Source: Hydractinia symbiolongicarpus
Lineage: Eukaryota; Cnidaria; Hydrozoa; Anthoathecata; Hydractiniidae
Direction of reading: 5' to 3'
DNA: 64,000 nucleotides
Assembly (NCBI RefSeq): GCF_029227915.1
Contig: NC_079883.1
Location: forward strand, 22,692,001-22,756,000
Positions 1 to 35,463 of the stretch are shown in pieces; the stretch's first letter is position 1; every line of letters begins with the position of its first letter. The notes below the pieces were generated by a model. It was not told where the DNA came from. It was given only the letters and a program-made list of their open reading frames with translations, and made no database searches. The translations under genes were made by a program, and so were the position numbers.

Positions 1-123
1 AATATATATTTGCAACAATTCTTGGCCAACAATATCTCCATAGAAGAAACCGAGTAACAATAAAGATAAAGTTTTCTCATGAATTTAAATGGCATAGCAG
101 TGCCAATGACAAATGTAACGTAC

Positions 124-3100
124 CTTAACCCCTCGTATACGAAACTCTTTAAGTGCTCTAACTAATTTATTCGCGGCATCTTTATTATCATTTCCATGAG
201 CAATGACTTTTATCAGCAAAGAATCATAATGTGGAGATATGACAGCTCCAGAAAATGTTGATGCACTGTCAAGGCGTATGCCCATACCCTCTCCACTTCT
301 GAACACCTACAAAAAGCACACACAAGAAAAGAATTTAAAAAATAAAAAACTTACATAGTGGGAAACAGTTAGGTTTCACTTAACTAGTAACACCATCGTA
401 AAACAATCAAAACTTCCAAATTTTTATTGCTAAGCCAAACAAGCCATTTAAATTAACTTGCACAAACTGATCAAGTTGAACTTGCCCAAACTAATCAAGT
501 TTAACTTGCCCAAACATACCTCAATTCTGCCAGTATCAGGCACAAAGTCATTTGTAGGATCTTCAGTTGTAATTCTCGCTTGAATAGCAAACCCTTGAGC
601 TTTAATTTTATCTTGTGTCAGATTCAATTCTTCCAAGGAGTTTCCTTCAGCAACACCAATTTGCGCACGGACAAGATCAACACTACGGAAATCATAATAT
701 AGTTATGAGATGGCATGTTCATAAAACAGATAAGTAGTGATTTGTTTCAAATCCTAGAAGTAAAAACACCATAATAAATGCAGTACAAACAAATCGAAAC
801 TTCTAAACCTTGTAGACATCTTTTAAGGAAAAAAACTCGAGGCTGAAATTATAGGTACTTTTAAATGATAGAGAAAAATGTATATAAAAGTATATAAAAG
901 ATAGAAAAGTCTCTAGCTGAAAAGCATTTTAAAGGAATAAAACGTTTAGAAAATCACGCTGTAAAGTAAAGAACATCCAGGCTGAACTCAAAAGGTATCT
1001 TTCTTATAAGAAACCCACCCAAAACATGTATTTGAACAAGTATTACTGCCCATGTTAATTTAAAAAGATTCTACTAACACATACCCTGTGATCTCTTCTG
1101 AGACAGTATGTTCAACTTGTAAGCGTGCATTAACTTCAATAAAATAGAATTCGCCACTATCTTCAAGTAAGAATTCAACAGTCCCAGCATTTTGATAGCC
1201 AACTGCTGTGCATAAACGTATTGCACAATCTGTTAATTTTTTTCTAATTTCAGGATCTAATAAAGGTGCCGGTGCGATCTCAATTACTTTCTGATGTCTT
1301 CTTTGTACAGAGCAGTCCCTTTCAAAAAAGTGCACCACATTACCATAGTGGTCACCTAGTACTTGAACTTCAATATGTCTTGGTTTTTCTAGTGCAAAAT
1401 AAAGTATTTTCAATATCTGTTGCAGCAAATTTATTGCAATTTTTTCAGCATTGCTCATTTCTTACTGATTAATGACAGAACTTTTTCTCTACTATAGGCT
1501 ATCAATATTTGGTAGCAGGTCAACTGACATTTTTACCTATAAACCTTTCGATAAACATTGATCCATCTCCAAAAGCAGCAGTAGCCTCTGAAGTTGCTAA
1601 TTCGTACATTTTCTGTACTTCACTCTCTTCTTTTACAACACGCATTCCTCTTCCACCACCACCATAAGCAGCTTTCAACATAATCGGATAACCAAACTGT
1701 TCACAAAATTCTTTCACCTAAGGAAAAATACCTAGCAATTAACTATGAATTAGTTACATTTTTTCATAAAAGGACATCTTTCCTGAAATCATAATTTCTA
1801 GAGTACAAAGTAGGTATTTTTATTTACCTCTTTAAGAGACTTAACAGGTGTTTCAGTTCCAGGTATCACAGGTACATTATTTGCAATAGCAGTCTTTCGA
1901 GCTTCTATTTTATCCCCCATAAGATGAATTATTTCTGGGCTGGGTCCAATGAATTTTATTCCATTTTTGACACAAGCTCTAGCAAAATCCGAGCGTTCAG
2001 ATAAGAAGCCGTAACCTGGGTGAATAGCATCTACATCATGCTCCTAAAATAGAAAAACAGATGATAAAAAAATATAAAAAAATATTCTAAATGACGATTT
2101 TGGATAAGAAAATTAGAATATTTAAAAAACACAAATATAAAATCTACAAAATGATGTAAAATTTATATAATACAAGATTGCATTAAAGTATTAATTATTA
2201 AATCCCAAGTTATGGGGGTCATCAGCAAAAATATAAGAGGCCTGGGACAAGCAAACCATTTTTTGTTATTTTGGCAAAAAAATGTCACACAATTCAACTT
2301 TTTATAATATCTATGCATTGATAAAGCTTGAATGCATATCATTTTAAAGATATAAAATTACTGATGACAGAAAATGTCAAAATTTGCTGCTACTTAAATA
2401 TGACATCAACTTGAGAACGACAAAAGCCTTTAATAAATTTAAAAAACTTGTTAATGATTTTTTAAGATCATCATTTTATACATCAGGTTGCCTTTAAGGC
2501 TTTGAAGATTTCCTATATTTAGAGAAAAAAATGAAGACAAAAAGAATAAAAGGCTAGCTTAATAAAACTTACAACTCCTTATGACATTGGTTTGAATTCC
2601 AGATTGTGTACAAGATTGGAACTTACACTATTTCCTATACCAAAATAGCAACCCTCTTGTAGGCTGCTATAGGGAAAAACGATGTTTTAAGGTTTTAAAA
2701 GAGCTAAAATACTAAAATTCTAGCCAGGCTTGTATACACTTACTTTGGAAAGACGAATTATCTCAGGTATATTTAAATAGGCAGCAACTGGTGGCATTCC
2801 TTTTCCAATTAAATAAGCTTCATCTGCTTTCTGTCTGTGTATTTGTTTTGCATCTTGTTCGCTATAAATAGCAACAGTTCGAATGCCTGCTTCAGTTCCA
2901 GCACGGGCAATTCTGACAGCAATCTCACCTCTGTTAGCAATCAGCAATTTCTTTATCTTGCTTTTCGTTTGTTTTTTTTGCTTTACAGATGTAGAAGCTC
3001 TAGCAGCTTGTAAATACAACAATGATGAGTTGCTGCTACGATCAAATGCAAATTGTCTGAAGACATTTTGCTTGAGTTTGTTCACTTGAACACGCAACAT
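124..3100 (-). CDS. PC: Pyruvate carboxylase, 5' part (biotin carboxylase domain), runs off the left edge
   Basis: Six exons on the minus strand (3100-2744, 2043-1828, 1717-1537, 1388-1085, 682-520, 306-124), all with GT/AG borders and matching phases, give the first 468 codons. Residues 1-50 are rich in Arg, Lys and Ser with few acids, as in a mitochondrial presequence. From residue 52 the biotin carboxylase domain follows: [15 protein letters not shown], then HPGYGFLSE in exon 2, the ATP-binding loop GGGGRGMR in exon 3, [12 protein letters not shown] and the catalytic-region [11 protein letters not shown] in exon 4, and [14 protein letters not shown] across exons 5/6. The match to animal pyruvate carboxylase is close throughout and excludes the acetyl-, propionyl- and methylcrotonyl-CoA enzymes. 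Family knowledge: the enzyme makes oxaloacetate from pyruvate, bicarbonate and ATP in the mitochondrial matrix. The carboxyltransferase and biotin-carrier parts (about 700 residues) must lie beyond position 1. No disruption is seen. Confidence 0.97.
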
Positions 3101-4045
3101 AGTTCCAAGCGATATATCTTAAATAATTATCATTGTCTTCCTAAAAAGAACATAAAAACATAAAAAAAGAAAAGAAAACAAGCAAAAAAAGAAAAGGCTT
3201 CATACTACCATCAAAATATGAGAATTGCAATCTTTAGGTTGTACACGTTCAAGCCTATCAATAAGAAAATAACACTAGAGCAATAAATCGCAACCACTCC
3301 CTAAAAGAGTAAGCATAATAAGCAACCCTGTGCAAATAATAAGAGAAGGAAATTGATTAAAAAAGGAAAGATGTATAACAGAAATCCAATTTCCCCAAAC
3401 GAGGGTTGCAAGAATTTCCTTCTCAAACATTTTCTAAACAGTAAATCATAAGGAAGTAGAAGAGATATTATGTCACTAAAATTTGCAAATGTTGCGGTTT
3501 TGGGTTTCTACCATGAAATTTCAATTCTGCAAATTATTTGCTTGTAGTCATGTTTGTTTGTTTTTTTTGGGGGGAGGGGGGTGGGGGGCAAAACTTTGAC
3601 TCTGAGTTAAGTTATGAAGATGGTGATAGTGATTATGACCATGGTATTAGCTGTGATTAAACTATGCACTGCAAGTAGGATCACAAAAGAGACTTATTAT
3701 GGTTGGGTGATATACTGGGTGATAGCAACACAGACAATTATAAAAACAAGAACAAGAACACACACAGAAACTTATTTAAAAGGGAACCCAGTAAAATAAA
3801 AACACGACTTGAAACACATAGAAATAAAACATTAGAAAAAATAATATACACAAACTTACTAAATCACTTTTTACAAACCACACACCACAGACACCATACA
3901 ACATAACACTAATGATACAACACAGAATTAAAAAAATTCCTATATGTGATTTTAGCATAAATGGCACGGATACAATAATTCCAAGTGGACTAGATTCAAT
4001 TAATCATCTTGGGAGGTAGATAACATAGATAACACTAAGTTGAGG
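3101..4045. other. Intergenic upstream region of the pyruvate carboxylase gene
   Basis: No gene seen. This 0.9-kb stretch lies just upstream of the PC start and should contain its promoter and 5' UTR, but no clear core element can be named. It holds a run of three G-hexamers (3569-3588) and AC-rich simple sequence around 3740-3900. Short open frames here have no recognisable content. Confidence 0.5.
3569..3588 (+). repeat. Three consecutive G6 runs (possible G-quadruplex)
   Basis: Three runs of six G separated by single A and T bases, in an otherwise AT-rich region about 470 bp upstream of the PC start codon. The pattern could fold into a G-quadruplex; no function is shown. Confidence 0.5.
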
Positions 4046-4660
4046 ATGGCTAGTGTAAATGTTGGTACTCTGAGAGGTAGAGCAGGTGAAGTAGTTGAAA
4101 TGTTAGAACGTAGATCTGTTGATATGTGTGTTTAGGAAGTCAGGTGGAGAGGAGCTTTGGTGAGATTTGTGGAAGGTAGGAGGGCAAGGTATAAACTTTT
4201 TTGGATTAGTAATAGTGATGGATATGGAGAAGTGAAGCAGGAAGATCTTGACCGTTTAGAAAGGAATGATATGAGAATGGTTAGGTGGATGTGTAACGCC
4301 AGTGTGAGAGACAGAAAGAGTTCAGATGAGCTAAGAAGAAGGCTAAGTATCCGTAGAATTAAAGATGTTATCCAGGTAAGAAGATTGAATTAGAAAGAAT
4401 GGAGGGGGATAATTGGAAAGAATGGAGGGGGATAATTGCGTAAGAAAGTGTAGAGGCTTGATAGTTCCTGGGGCAAAGCCCAGAGGCAGACCGAGAAGGA
4501 CTTGGCAGGAGATTATAAGGACAGACTTGATACATAGGACGAATTTAAGTTTAGATCTAACACAGTCTAGATCAGATTGGAAGAGGGTCATAAATATACC
4601 CCGTCCAACCCATGCTAGCATGGAAAACAGACGTTAAGCCGAGAATGATGATGATGATCA
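4046..4660 (+). mobile_element. Internally deleted non-LTR retrotransposon (LINE): endonuclease start fused to 3' tail
   Basis: From 4046 the frame reads MASVNVGTLRGRAGEVVEML and continues to EVRWRG, the start of an APE-type LINE endonuclease domain, with an in-frame TAG in place of the usual Gln before EVRW. At about 4225-4240, after SNSDGYG, it jumps to sequence typical of the region downstream of the reverse transcriptase (RNDMRMVRWM), then to the conserved tail GAKPRGRPRRTW and RPTHASMENRR. The 3' end is GTTAAGCCGAGAATGATG followed by GAT repeats, a common LINE tail. The reverse transcriptase is missing entirely, so this is a short non-autonomous derivative. A 23-bp tandem duplication shifts the frame near 4393-4438. 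Confidence 0.88.
4393..4438 (+). repeat. Perfect 23-bp tandem duplication inside the LINE remnant
   Basis: Two identical adjacent 23-bp copies (4393-4415 and 4416-4438) containing GGAGGGGGATAATTG. Because 23 is not a multiple of three, the duplication breaks the LINE tail frame, so it is a late inactivating change. Confidence 0.9.
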
Positions 4661-4755
4661 TCTGAGGCACCTCAAAGGAAAGTGCAGTGCTACATTTATG
4701 TGTTGCTTAAACACGGTAGCAACAGACTGAAACACTAATTTACCTTAAACTTTAA

Positions 4756-6928
4756 GAAACATTTATAGGCTTAATTAAAAAAATATGTTCCTATAAAGAA
4801 TTATATACATCGTTATTTCAAATTAATCAATATTCGTGTTTGAAAGAAAGATTGAGTGTCATTGACCTTGCACACGTTTGTTCGATTTTTCTTGGAAGTA
4901 ACGACCGTATTCTTAAAAAGCAGGAATTAATTCAAGATAAGAAGATTGCGAACTTGAAAAGATTAAAACCACCTACTAATGATGTTGACACTGTTATTTT
5001 TAATTTTTCAAAACATATCTTAACTGATTTTGAGAAGTCGTTGCTTGTGAAAGGTTTAAATTTTTCTGTACCTCCTCAGTCTCTTAATTATTGTGACTAT
5101 CTCGTGAATTATGAAACTCTTTTCAGGGATATACAGGGTATCAATTTGCTTAATAATGAGGATCTTGACTTCGTCAAAATGAGGATTAAGGATATGGCAT
5201 TATCTACTTATCGTTCTTATAACAATAAAGATGAGTATAGTAACTTGAGTGATAATGAATCACAAGCCTTATTGTCTTTATCCCGAAATAGCAGTGTCGT
5301 TGTACAAAAATCTGATAAAGGTAATTCTGTTGTTTTAGTTGACAAATACATCTACAACAACAGAATGGAAGAAATTCTATCTGACAGCAGCAAATTTAAA
5401 AAGCTCAGTCTACCATCTGATAAGCTTTTGAATTTTACCATTGGTCAAGAGAAAAAGATTACCAATGTTTATAAGGCTCTCTTAAAATCTGGCGGGCTGA
5501 GTGAAGCCAATTACAATAAATTTCGCCCTGTAGGCTCCAAACCTGGTATACTTTATGGGCTTTGCAAGGTCTATAAAAAGTGTATTAATGGATGACCACC
5601 CTTTAGACCTATCTTATCTGCTATTGGTATACCGGTCTATAAGTTAGCTAAGTTTTTTGTCCCTGTGTTATCTAATGTCACGAAAAACGAATATACAGTT
5701 CATGACTCATTCTCCTTTGCCGAAGACATCATTCAACATGATGGCAGTCTCTATATGGCCAGCCTTGACATTGACTCTTTATTTACCAACATTCCGTTAA
5801 ATGAAACGATAGAAATATGTACCAACCTGGTCTTTGATCAATGTGATAGGTGTCAAGGTCTAACTACAAGTGAGTTTAAATCTCTTTTAGAGCTAGCTAC
5901 CAAGGAGTCATATTTCATTTTTAATGACAAAATTTATCAACAAATTGATGGAGTGGCTAAGGGTTCACCCTTAGGCCCCACATTTGCTAATGCTTTTTTG
6001 TGCTATCATGAACAAAACTGGTTGAACAATTGTCCAACAGAATTCAAGCCCGTCTACTTTAAAAGGTACGTTGACGATATTTTTGTGTTGTTTTCATCCC
6101 CGGACCACTTGCCAAAATTTCAAAATTACTTGAATAAATGCCATCCTAACATCTCTTTTACATCAGAGACGGAAAAGAGCAATAAATTATCTTTCCTTGA
6201 CATATCCATTACTCGCGATGTGGACCGAAAGTTTATTACATCCATATATAGAAAGCCTACTTTTAGCAGAGTGTACACGCACTTTGATACTTTTATTCCT
6301 GAAAGCTATAAATTCGGCTTAATTTATACTTTGCTTCATCGTTGTTTTAAAATTTGTTCAAGTTGGTCAATTTTCCATCATGAGGTTATTAGAATCAAAG
6401 ATATCTTTATTCGAAATGGTTATCCAGAACTATTTATTGACAAGGTCATAAAACACTTTTTTTCAATATCTCGCAAAACCAAAGAAGTCACCCACACAGC
6501 TGAGAAGAAAAACATTTTGATTGTTCTCCCTTTTTTAGGTAAAACATCTTTACAAACGAGAACGAAGTTAGAAAAACTTTTTAAATCTACTTTGCATTGT
6601 TGTAAACTTTCTGTTGTTTTCAGAACTCACACTCGCTTATCTAACTTCTTCATATTTAAAGACCTGTTGCCCAAAGAATTAAAGTCAGGCGTCATTTACA
6701 AATTGCAGTGGCTGCAACGCCACTTATATAGGTGAGACGTCGTGTCATCTTAAGGTTCGGGCAAGCGAGCACCTCGGAGTGTCTCCCTTAACAGGTAAGA
6801 AATCAACCTCATCTAATTGCACGGCAATTAAAGATTATCTTAAAGCCTGTCACACCACATCATCTCTTGACGATTTTAGTATACTCTCTAGGGGTGACAA
6901 CCGGTATTTGCTAGAGTCTCTGTGTTAA
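4756..6928 (+). mobile_element. Penelope-like element: reverse transcriptase plus GIY-YIG endonuclease, with one stop and one frameshift
   Basis: An open frame runs from 4756 without a convincing ATG, so the element is probably 5'-truncated or its start lies upstream. Penelope features in order: an N-terminal region; the FRPI motif just after a single in-frame TGA (5593-5595); SLDIDSLFTNIP; GVAKGSPLGPTFAN; the catalytic RYVDDIFVLF (about 6064-6093); and a thumb/linker region. The frame then shifts near 6700-6715, and the C-terminal GIY-YIG-type endonuclease continues in another frame with TYIGETSCHLKVRASEH and ends at TAA 6926-6928. Family knowledge: these elements copy themselves by target-primed reverse transcription using the GIY-YIG nuclease. 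The two lesions make this copy inactive, but most of the protein is intact, so it is fairly young. Terminal repeats were not found. Confidence 0.94.
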
Positions 6929-9900
6929 TGGAGCAATACCAAACTTGGTTTGTATTAAACCAGTCTTTATAGAACGACCAAAGAACCAATAGCAAACACA
7001 CAGAACAACAATAGAGCTGACAATGGATGAAATCTGTGTTAACATGTATTTATTGTCATATAGAGCAAAGAGTAAGACAATATCACTGACCCCGTATATA
7101 TAGCTAAGGTGTTGGGTTATACAAGAAAGATTGCATATGAGTATTGGATGAAAGTATTATTGAGCAAGGAAGAATATTAGAAAGCAAGAGAAGCTGTTGG
7201 ATTCCATCAAAAAGATTATAGACTATCAGAACAAAAGATTACTGAGGAAGAAGAATATTAGAAAGTCTTATAGAAGACAAAAGGTTAGTGGTTTTAATAA
7301 TTATCAATCTGAACTGGGTGTAGGAGAGTGCAAGCATCGCAATTAATGCATGACATCTTATATTTGAAATAAATAGTGAGCAGTTTGAATATTTGCTACT
7401 ACCACCAAGATCTTCACTAGAGGCTGGTGATCAACACATTTTATTACTGGGCTAAATTCTTAGGTACGGTCACAATGATACCTGGAAACTATGCACAAGC
7501 TTCCTAACATGTTCAGGATCAATTATCACAGAAAAAATTAAGTCTTGGCGTACTGATGACAAACAATGCTTTGTTTGAAAATCACATACAAAGTGTAATT
7601 GACACAGGAAAGAAGTTGTCTTGCTGGATACTACACACCTTTTGTTCAAGATTAAATATTGTTCACAGCTGTGGTGTCCAACCACTGCTGGCATCATTCA
7701 ACAGAGAATTGATTCAGTGGTAATTTATAAGCAAAATTAAAGGCAAACACCTCTCTTACTATTGGGATGCACTCAGAAAATACAATTTATACTTACTTTA
7801 AAGATGTTGTGAACAATACAGAATTATCTATGTTTGGAAAATCATTAAAGGCTTGGTTTCAAACCTTAGTCACAATAGAATAAAAGTATCTGTTATCCCA
7901 CACCTGGGTAGGGAATGCTTATTTGCACCCTACATCTGCACCTTACCTACCATCCTTTAGAATCTGAGAGCTTTCTCACTTCCGCTGCATGGCGTAAAAT
8001 TATTTTATTGCTTACAAAAAGAAGTTAGAAATTGTACAAAATGTGATTTCGCAGTATTTAAGAAGCTGCTGGATAGGGTGACATGCAGGTCAATAAAGAC
8101 AGTTATTGGATTATCATCTTGAAGAATTGATTCAAAAGCTATTAAAAGTAAGTATATATATCAGCAATTATTCCCAACATTTAGCTAATGATGTTATAAT
8201 TCCACATAATTAGCTAAACTTTCAAGACTTATATACCTTGAAAACCAAAAGAGATTTGTTTTTTTTAAAAAAGGATTTATTATACAACTTTCAAGCTCTT
8301 TTAAATGAAATCAGCTTGTATTTTTGTGAAAGGTAAGCTTTATTATTTCTTTCTATGCTTCATTATTTCAAAGTCTTTGAAAAAATGCAAATGGTATCAA
8401 TGTTGAATGAGTGTGCAATTTCTTCCAAAATATGAATTGCTCTATTTACACAGGGACAGTTAGGGCCAAAGGAAGTCGTACCTCAGTTTACCGTCAGCCG
8501 CCCGCATATATATTTACCACCGCATGAAAAATGTCATTGTTTTTAAAAATTTCATTATTGTCTTCACTTTCCCTACAGAGAATGAAAATATGAAGTAATC
8601 ACTCAAAGAATATCTTAATAAACCCCTCTGACATTCTTTGCACATCACCACACCATCATCACCGAGGATTTCCAACAACAACTCGAATCACAGCGGATGT
8701 CGTCATGCTTTATTTCCTGACCCTCCGATTCTTAGTCGCCCCTGAGCCACATTCTTTAACCATGCATGAAAAAATTACTGAACCGCTATAGTAAAACATA
8801 TAATAAAAAATAAATAAATAAAATAATTAAATATTCAATATACATAAATGATGAACATATTCATCACAGTTCCACAAAGAAAGAAATGAAATATACTCAA
8901 TGCATCTTATTTCGAAAAAGCTATTGCGTAATTTCGATTGATGTTGCAATCAATCAAAAGTGTTCTTTTTTTGAATGTTTTCAAATGTAATGTAGTGTGT
9001 TAATTTAAATTTTGAAGGGCTTTTGTTCCAATGCGCGCAATACAAAGTTGTGCGATCAAGCCTTGCCTCATTTGGATATATGTCCCAGTCTCCAGAGGTT
9101 ATCTTTCGGCGCTGTAATTCCAGTTTGGTCCAGAGGGTTTCGGGTTCAAGCTAGCTAGGCAGAGGGGCTAAATAATGAATAATGAAAATTTCCTGCATGG
9201 TACACCTGCTGAGGTACAAATTCTTCGGCCTAATTGATAAAGTTTCCATCAAAATGAATTCTATTGAACTTTGATGTGAGGCCTTAGTTCAATGTTCTTA
9301 GTTGTGGTGGTCTTGGCCACTAACCAAAACAACCAGATCAGTGATCCTAACAAAGGAAAGATACACATACTCTGTATACAAATTATAGCTAAATACAGCC
9401 AATGGTCAATCTCTAAATTGGCTTGCAGGTAATTTATGCAAATACCTCAAAAATGTAAGTTTTTTTAAAACAGTTAAAGTCGCATAAATAACTAGATAAC
9501 TGATGGGAATCTGCAGAAAAAATTAAAGGAATGCCAGAGCTAACTACCTGCTCCAGCTAGCCTAAAATTCATGTAGCTAGCTAGCTACACATTTTGATAG
9601 TTTCTTCACAACAAGCTGGTCTTTTTAGAGATCTTGTCATCTGCAAATGCACTGACCCTTATACAGTCCATGTCCATCGTATTAATTAAATTAAAACACC
9701 TTTGTAAAGCCCGTAATAATATATAATAGTAAGAATATAATTGGCTCAAAGAACTTGCACTCCAGCACGTTTTCACAACCTGGACGATTATGCTGTTCGA
9801 TTATTAATTGCTATTGTTGTTTACGTTTTATGACGCCATTTTTAGCACATGCGTTTAACGCATGATCTTTTATTATTCCATGGTCACACAAGTGTATCTA

Positions 9901-11686
9901 ATATCGTTATATATTGTACATGGTTTATCAGGATTGATCGGGCCATTGGCGAAAGTTCTTGTAAAAAAATGGCGGTTTTCATCGACCGTGCTGTTCTGAC
10001 TGCCCAATCTCCCAATCTTTGGACATAAAAATGCCCAGGCGTAACAAGATTGGGCTGGATACCATATTAGACCCATCTTTAGACGCCTTTTAAATTTTAA
10101 AGAAGGGATGTGCCACACAAGCTTTGTTGTTTGCAAGACCCAACAACCATTCTCAGGCACATTAAAACATCATATTTGGGATATATGATAAACAAAAAAC
10201 TGTTAAGTTGACCAGGCCAGTTTTTGGGCATAGAAAAAATCCTAGCTAGCTATAGCTAGCACGTATTATACATTTGGCATTTATATACAGTTCGTATTGA
10301 CCAAATTTTTAAAAAAAGGCTTATATATAAAGAATCAGATAAATCGTTAGCTGTTAACTTCATTTTGAATGAGAAGTTTAGCTAGTTAGCTAGGTAGCGA
10401 TAGTCAGCCATATATGTTTATATAGTTTCATTTTTTAGACCCATTTTTATATAAACAGTATGATTTTTTGGCCTTTTGATTTGCAAAGAAAACTTTCAAT
10501 TTAAAGGTTACCTCCTGCTAAAAATCAAGTTGAGCTCATATGAAGTTCCTTTTAAGAGGTATAATCTAAAATTGTCACTGTTCTCTTTGTTTTTCACAAT
10601 ACACCAAATGTTAATAATAATAAGATACAACTTATGTGTACTTTTCATTAAAAACAAAACGCAGCAAGAAAAGTTATCATGAAAAAACGTGTTTTCTCAT
10701 TAATAAATTCTTATAAAAGTGTTATGTTTACCTCCTCCGATCACTAAATAAGACTGGCTACCCATTTGTCACTGTCAGAAGATTGGCCTGGCCAGTCTTA
10801 AGATGGGGGCTGAACAGTGCTAAATGCGAGCAGTGCAAGGTTAATCTATTTTTCACGTATCCCAATAATTTCTAAAAGTTATTTAAAAATTAATTTATTG
10901 CATAACAGGCTAGCCTCTCCCTTCTCGCCACCTCAAATCTTTCAAAGCCTATTCTTGGATATTATTATACTCTAAGTATATATATTTTTTTGTGTCCTGT
11001 GAGATTTACTTTTTCCTGCATTATTACTTTTTATCATCATTCTCGGCTTAACTGAATATTAAAAAAAAAAACATATTGACTTTGTCTTAACAACCCCTTA
11101 TGATAAATTAACATGTAAATATTTTACGCAATTATTTATAATGAGTTGCGCTTGATAAATAAGGTTTTAAAAACAATTTCCTATAATAAAAGCGGCTTTC
11201 CAGAATCAAATGTTAGGAAACTTGCTCTTGTATTTTCAGTCGAAACTTAAATTAAATATGTACAAGTGAAATATGCATCGGGATAAAATAATCAAGCAAA
11301 ACATGAGAATTAAATGGAAACACAACAAACAAAAAGAAGGAATGAGTAATTTTTAATATCGCAAGAAAAGAAACAACGAAGTTATACAAAAATATTTGAT
11401 TCGCAATTTTATCATCTTCTTCCCAAATTGATTCACAAAAATGTCATTTTGATTCGCAAATTGCTAATTTAAACCCTGTATAAACTCAAATTACTCTGTC
11501 CTTATTACCTTTCGTACAATGTTATTTGTTTTATTATAATTTAGAATGTTAAAAAGTATACACAAATGGCAATATGACTGACACAAACTCTTTGTCCAAT
11601 CAAGGTTATTTAATATTATTTTTGCTTTATGTTTTGGGTTGTCAACCAATTATATGTACAGTCAATTTTCTGTTTTGGTATAGCAG
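6929..11686. other. Gene-poor intergenic region upstream of SDCCAG8
   Basis: No supportable gene. The sequence is AT-rich with short GCTA simple repeats (around 9540-9600, 10240-10260 and 10378-10400) and a LINE tail fragment at 11031-11052. The 5' exons and promoter of the SDCCAG8 homologue, about 60-90 residues short at the N-terminus, probably lie here, but no exon could be identified with confidence. Confidence 0.5.
11031..11052 (-). repeat. LINE 3'-tail fragment
   Basis: The reverse complement matches the GTTAAGCCGAGAATGATG tail of the LINE remnant near 4633-4655, including the GAT-type repeats. This is a second, severely 5'-truncated copy in the opposite orientation. Confidence 0.6.
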
Positions 11687-35041
<23,355 letters not shown>

Positions 35042-35237
35042 GCATGGTATTATTTTGCATACTTTGTATCGCCTTTTGTCGCAAATTGACTTTTTATTGC
35101 CCCTTAAAATTTATTATCGAGAATTTTTGTCGTCAGAATCGTCAGAATTTTTTTCTGGTTTGTTTTCAGTGCTAAAACAACCTACATGACTATCACATTT
35201 CAAAATAAATATTTTTCTTTTGAATTTTTCTTTTTAG

Positions 35238-35300
35238 CTTTTCTTGCGTGATGATGGAGTAAGCACTAGTTTTAGCAGTGTAAAAAGTTCCAGCGTTTAA
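35238..35300 (+). other. Possible alternative last exon of SDCCAG8
   Basis: A good acceptor (TTTTTCTTTTTAG) precedes an in-phase stretch reading LFLRDDGVSTSFSSVKSSSV then TAA if spliced from exon 16. A GTAAGC inside could instead be a donor. It lies upstream of the AATAAA at 35458. Transcript evidence would be needed. Confidence 0.25.
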
Positions 35301-35457
35301 TGCTGTATTATGTTGTATTTATTATATTTATATTTTTTTGTTATTGTAATTTTTATATTTTATATAGAATATGCATTGTTATAGAACATTGGAGAAGTTT
35401 TTAAATTATTTTCTGTTATTTACTTGCAGTTCTAATCTGTTCAAGAATTATTAAAGC

Positions 35458-35463
35458 AATAAA
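35458..35463 (+). promoter_or_regulatory. Polyadenylation signal AATAAA for SDCCAG8
   Basis: First canonical AATAAA in a plausible context, about 420 bp past the stop codon of SDCCAG8. Confidence 0.45.

Noticed and set aside
9100-9180. B-box-like GGGTTCAAG suggesting a tRNA-derived SINE
   Set aside because: No matching A box at the proper distance and no second copy seen.
9873-10160. 95-aa minus-strand frame with mixed composition
   Set aside because: No recognisable domain, no splice partners and no supporting context; could be a transposon remnant, but not supportable.
8900-11600. Search for the missing first exons of SDCCAG8
   Set aside because: Several acceptor/donor-like sites exist, but none gave a reading frame resembling the expected N-terminus.
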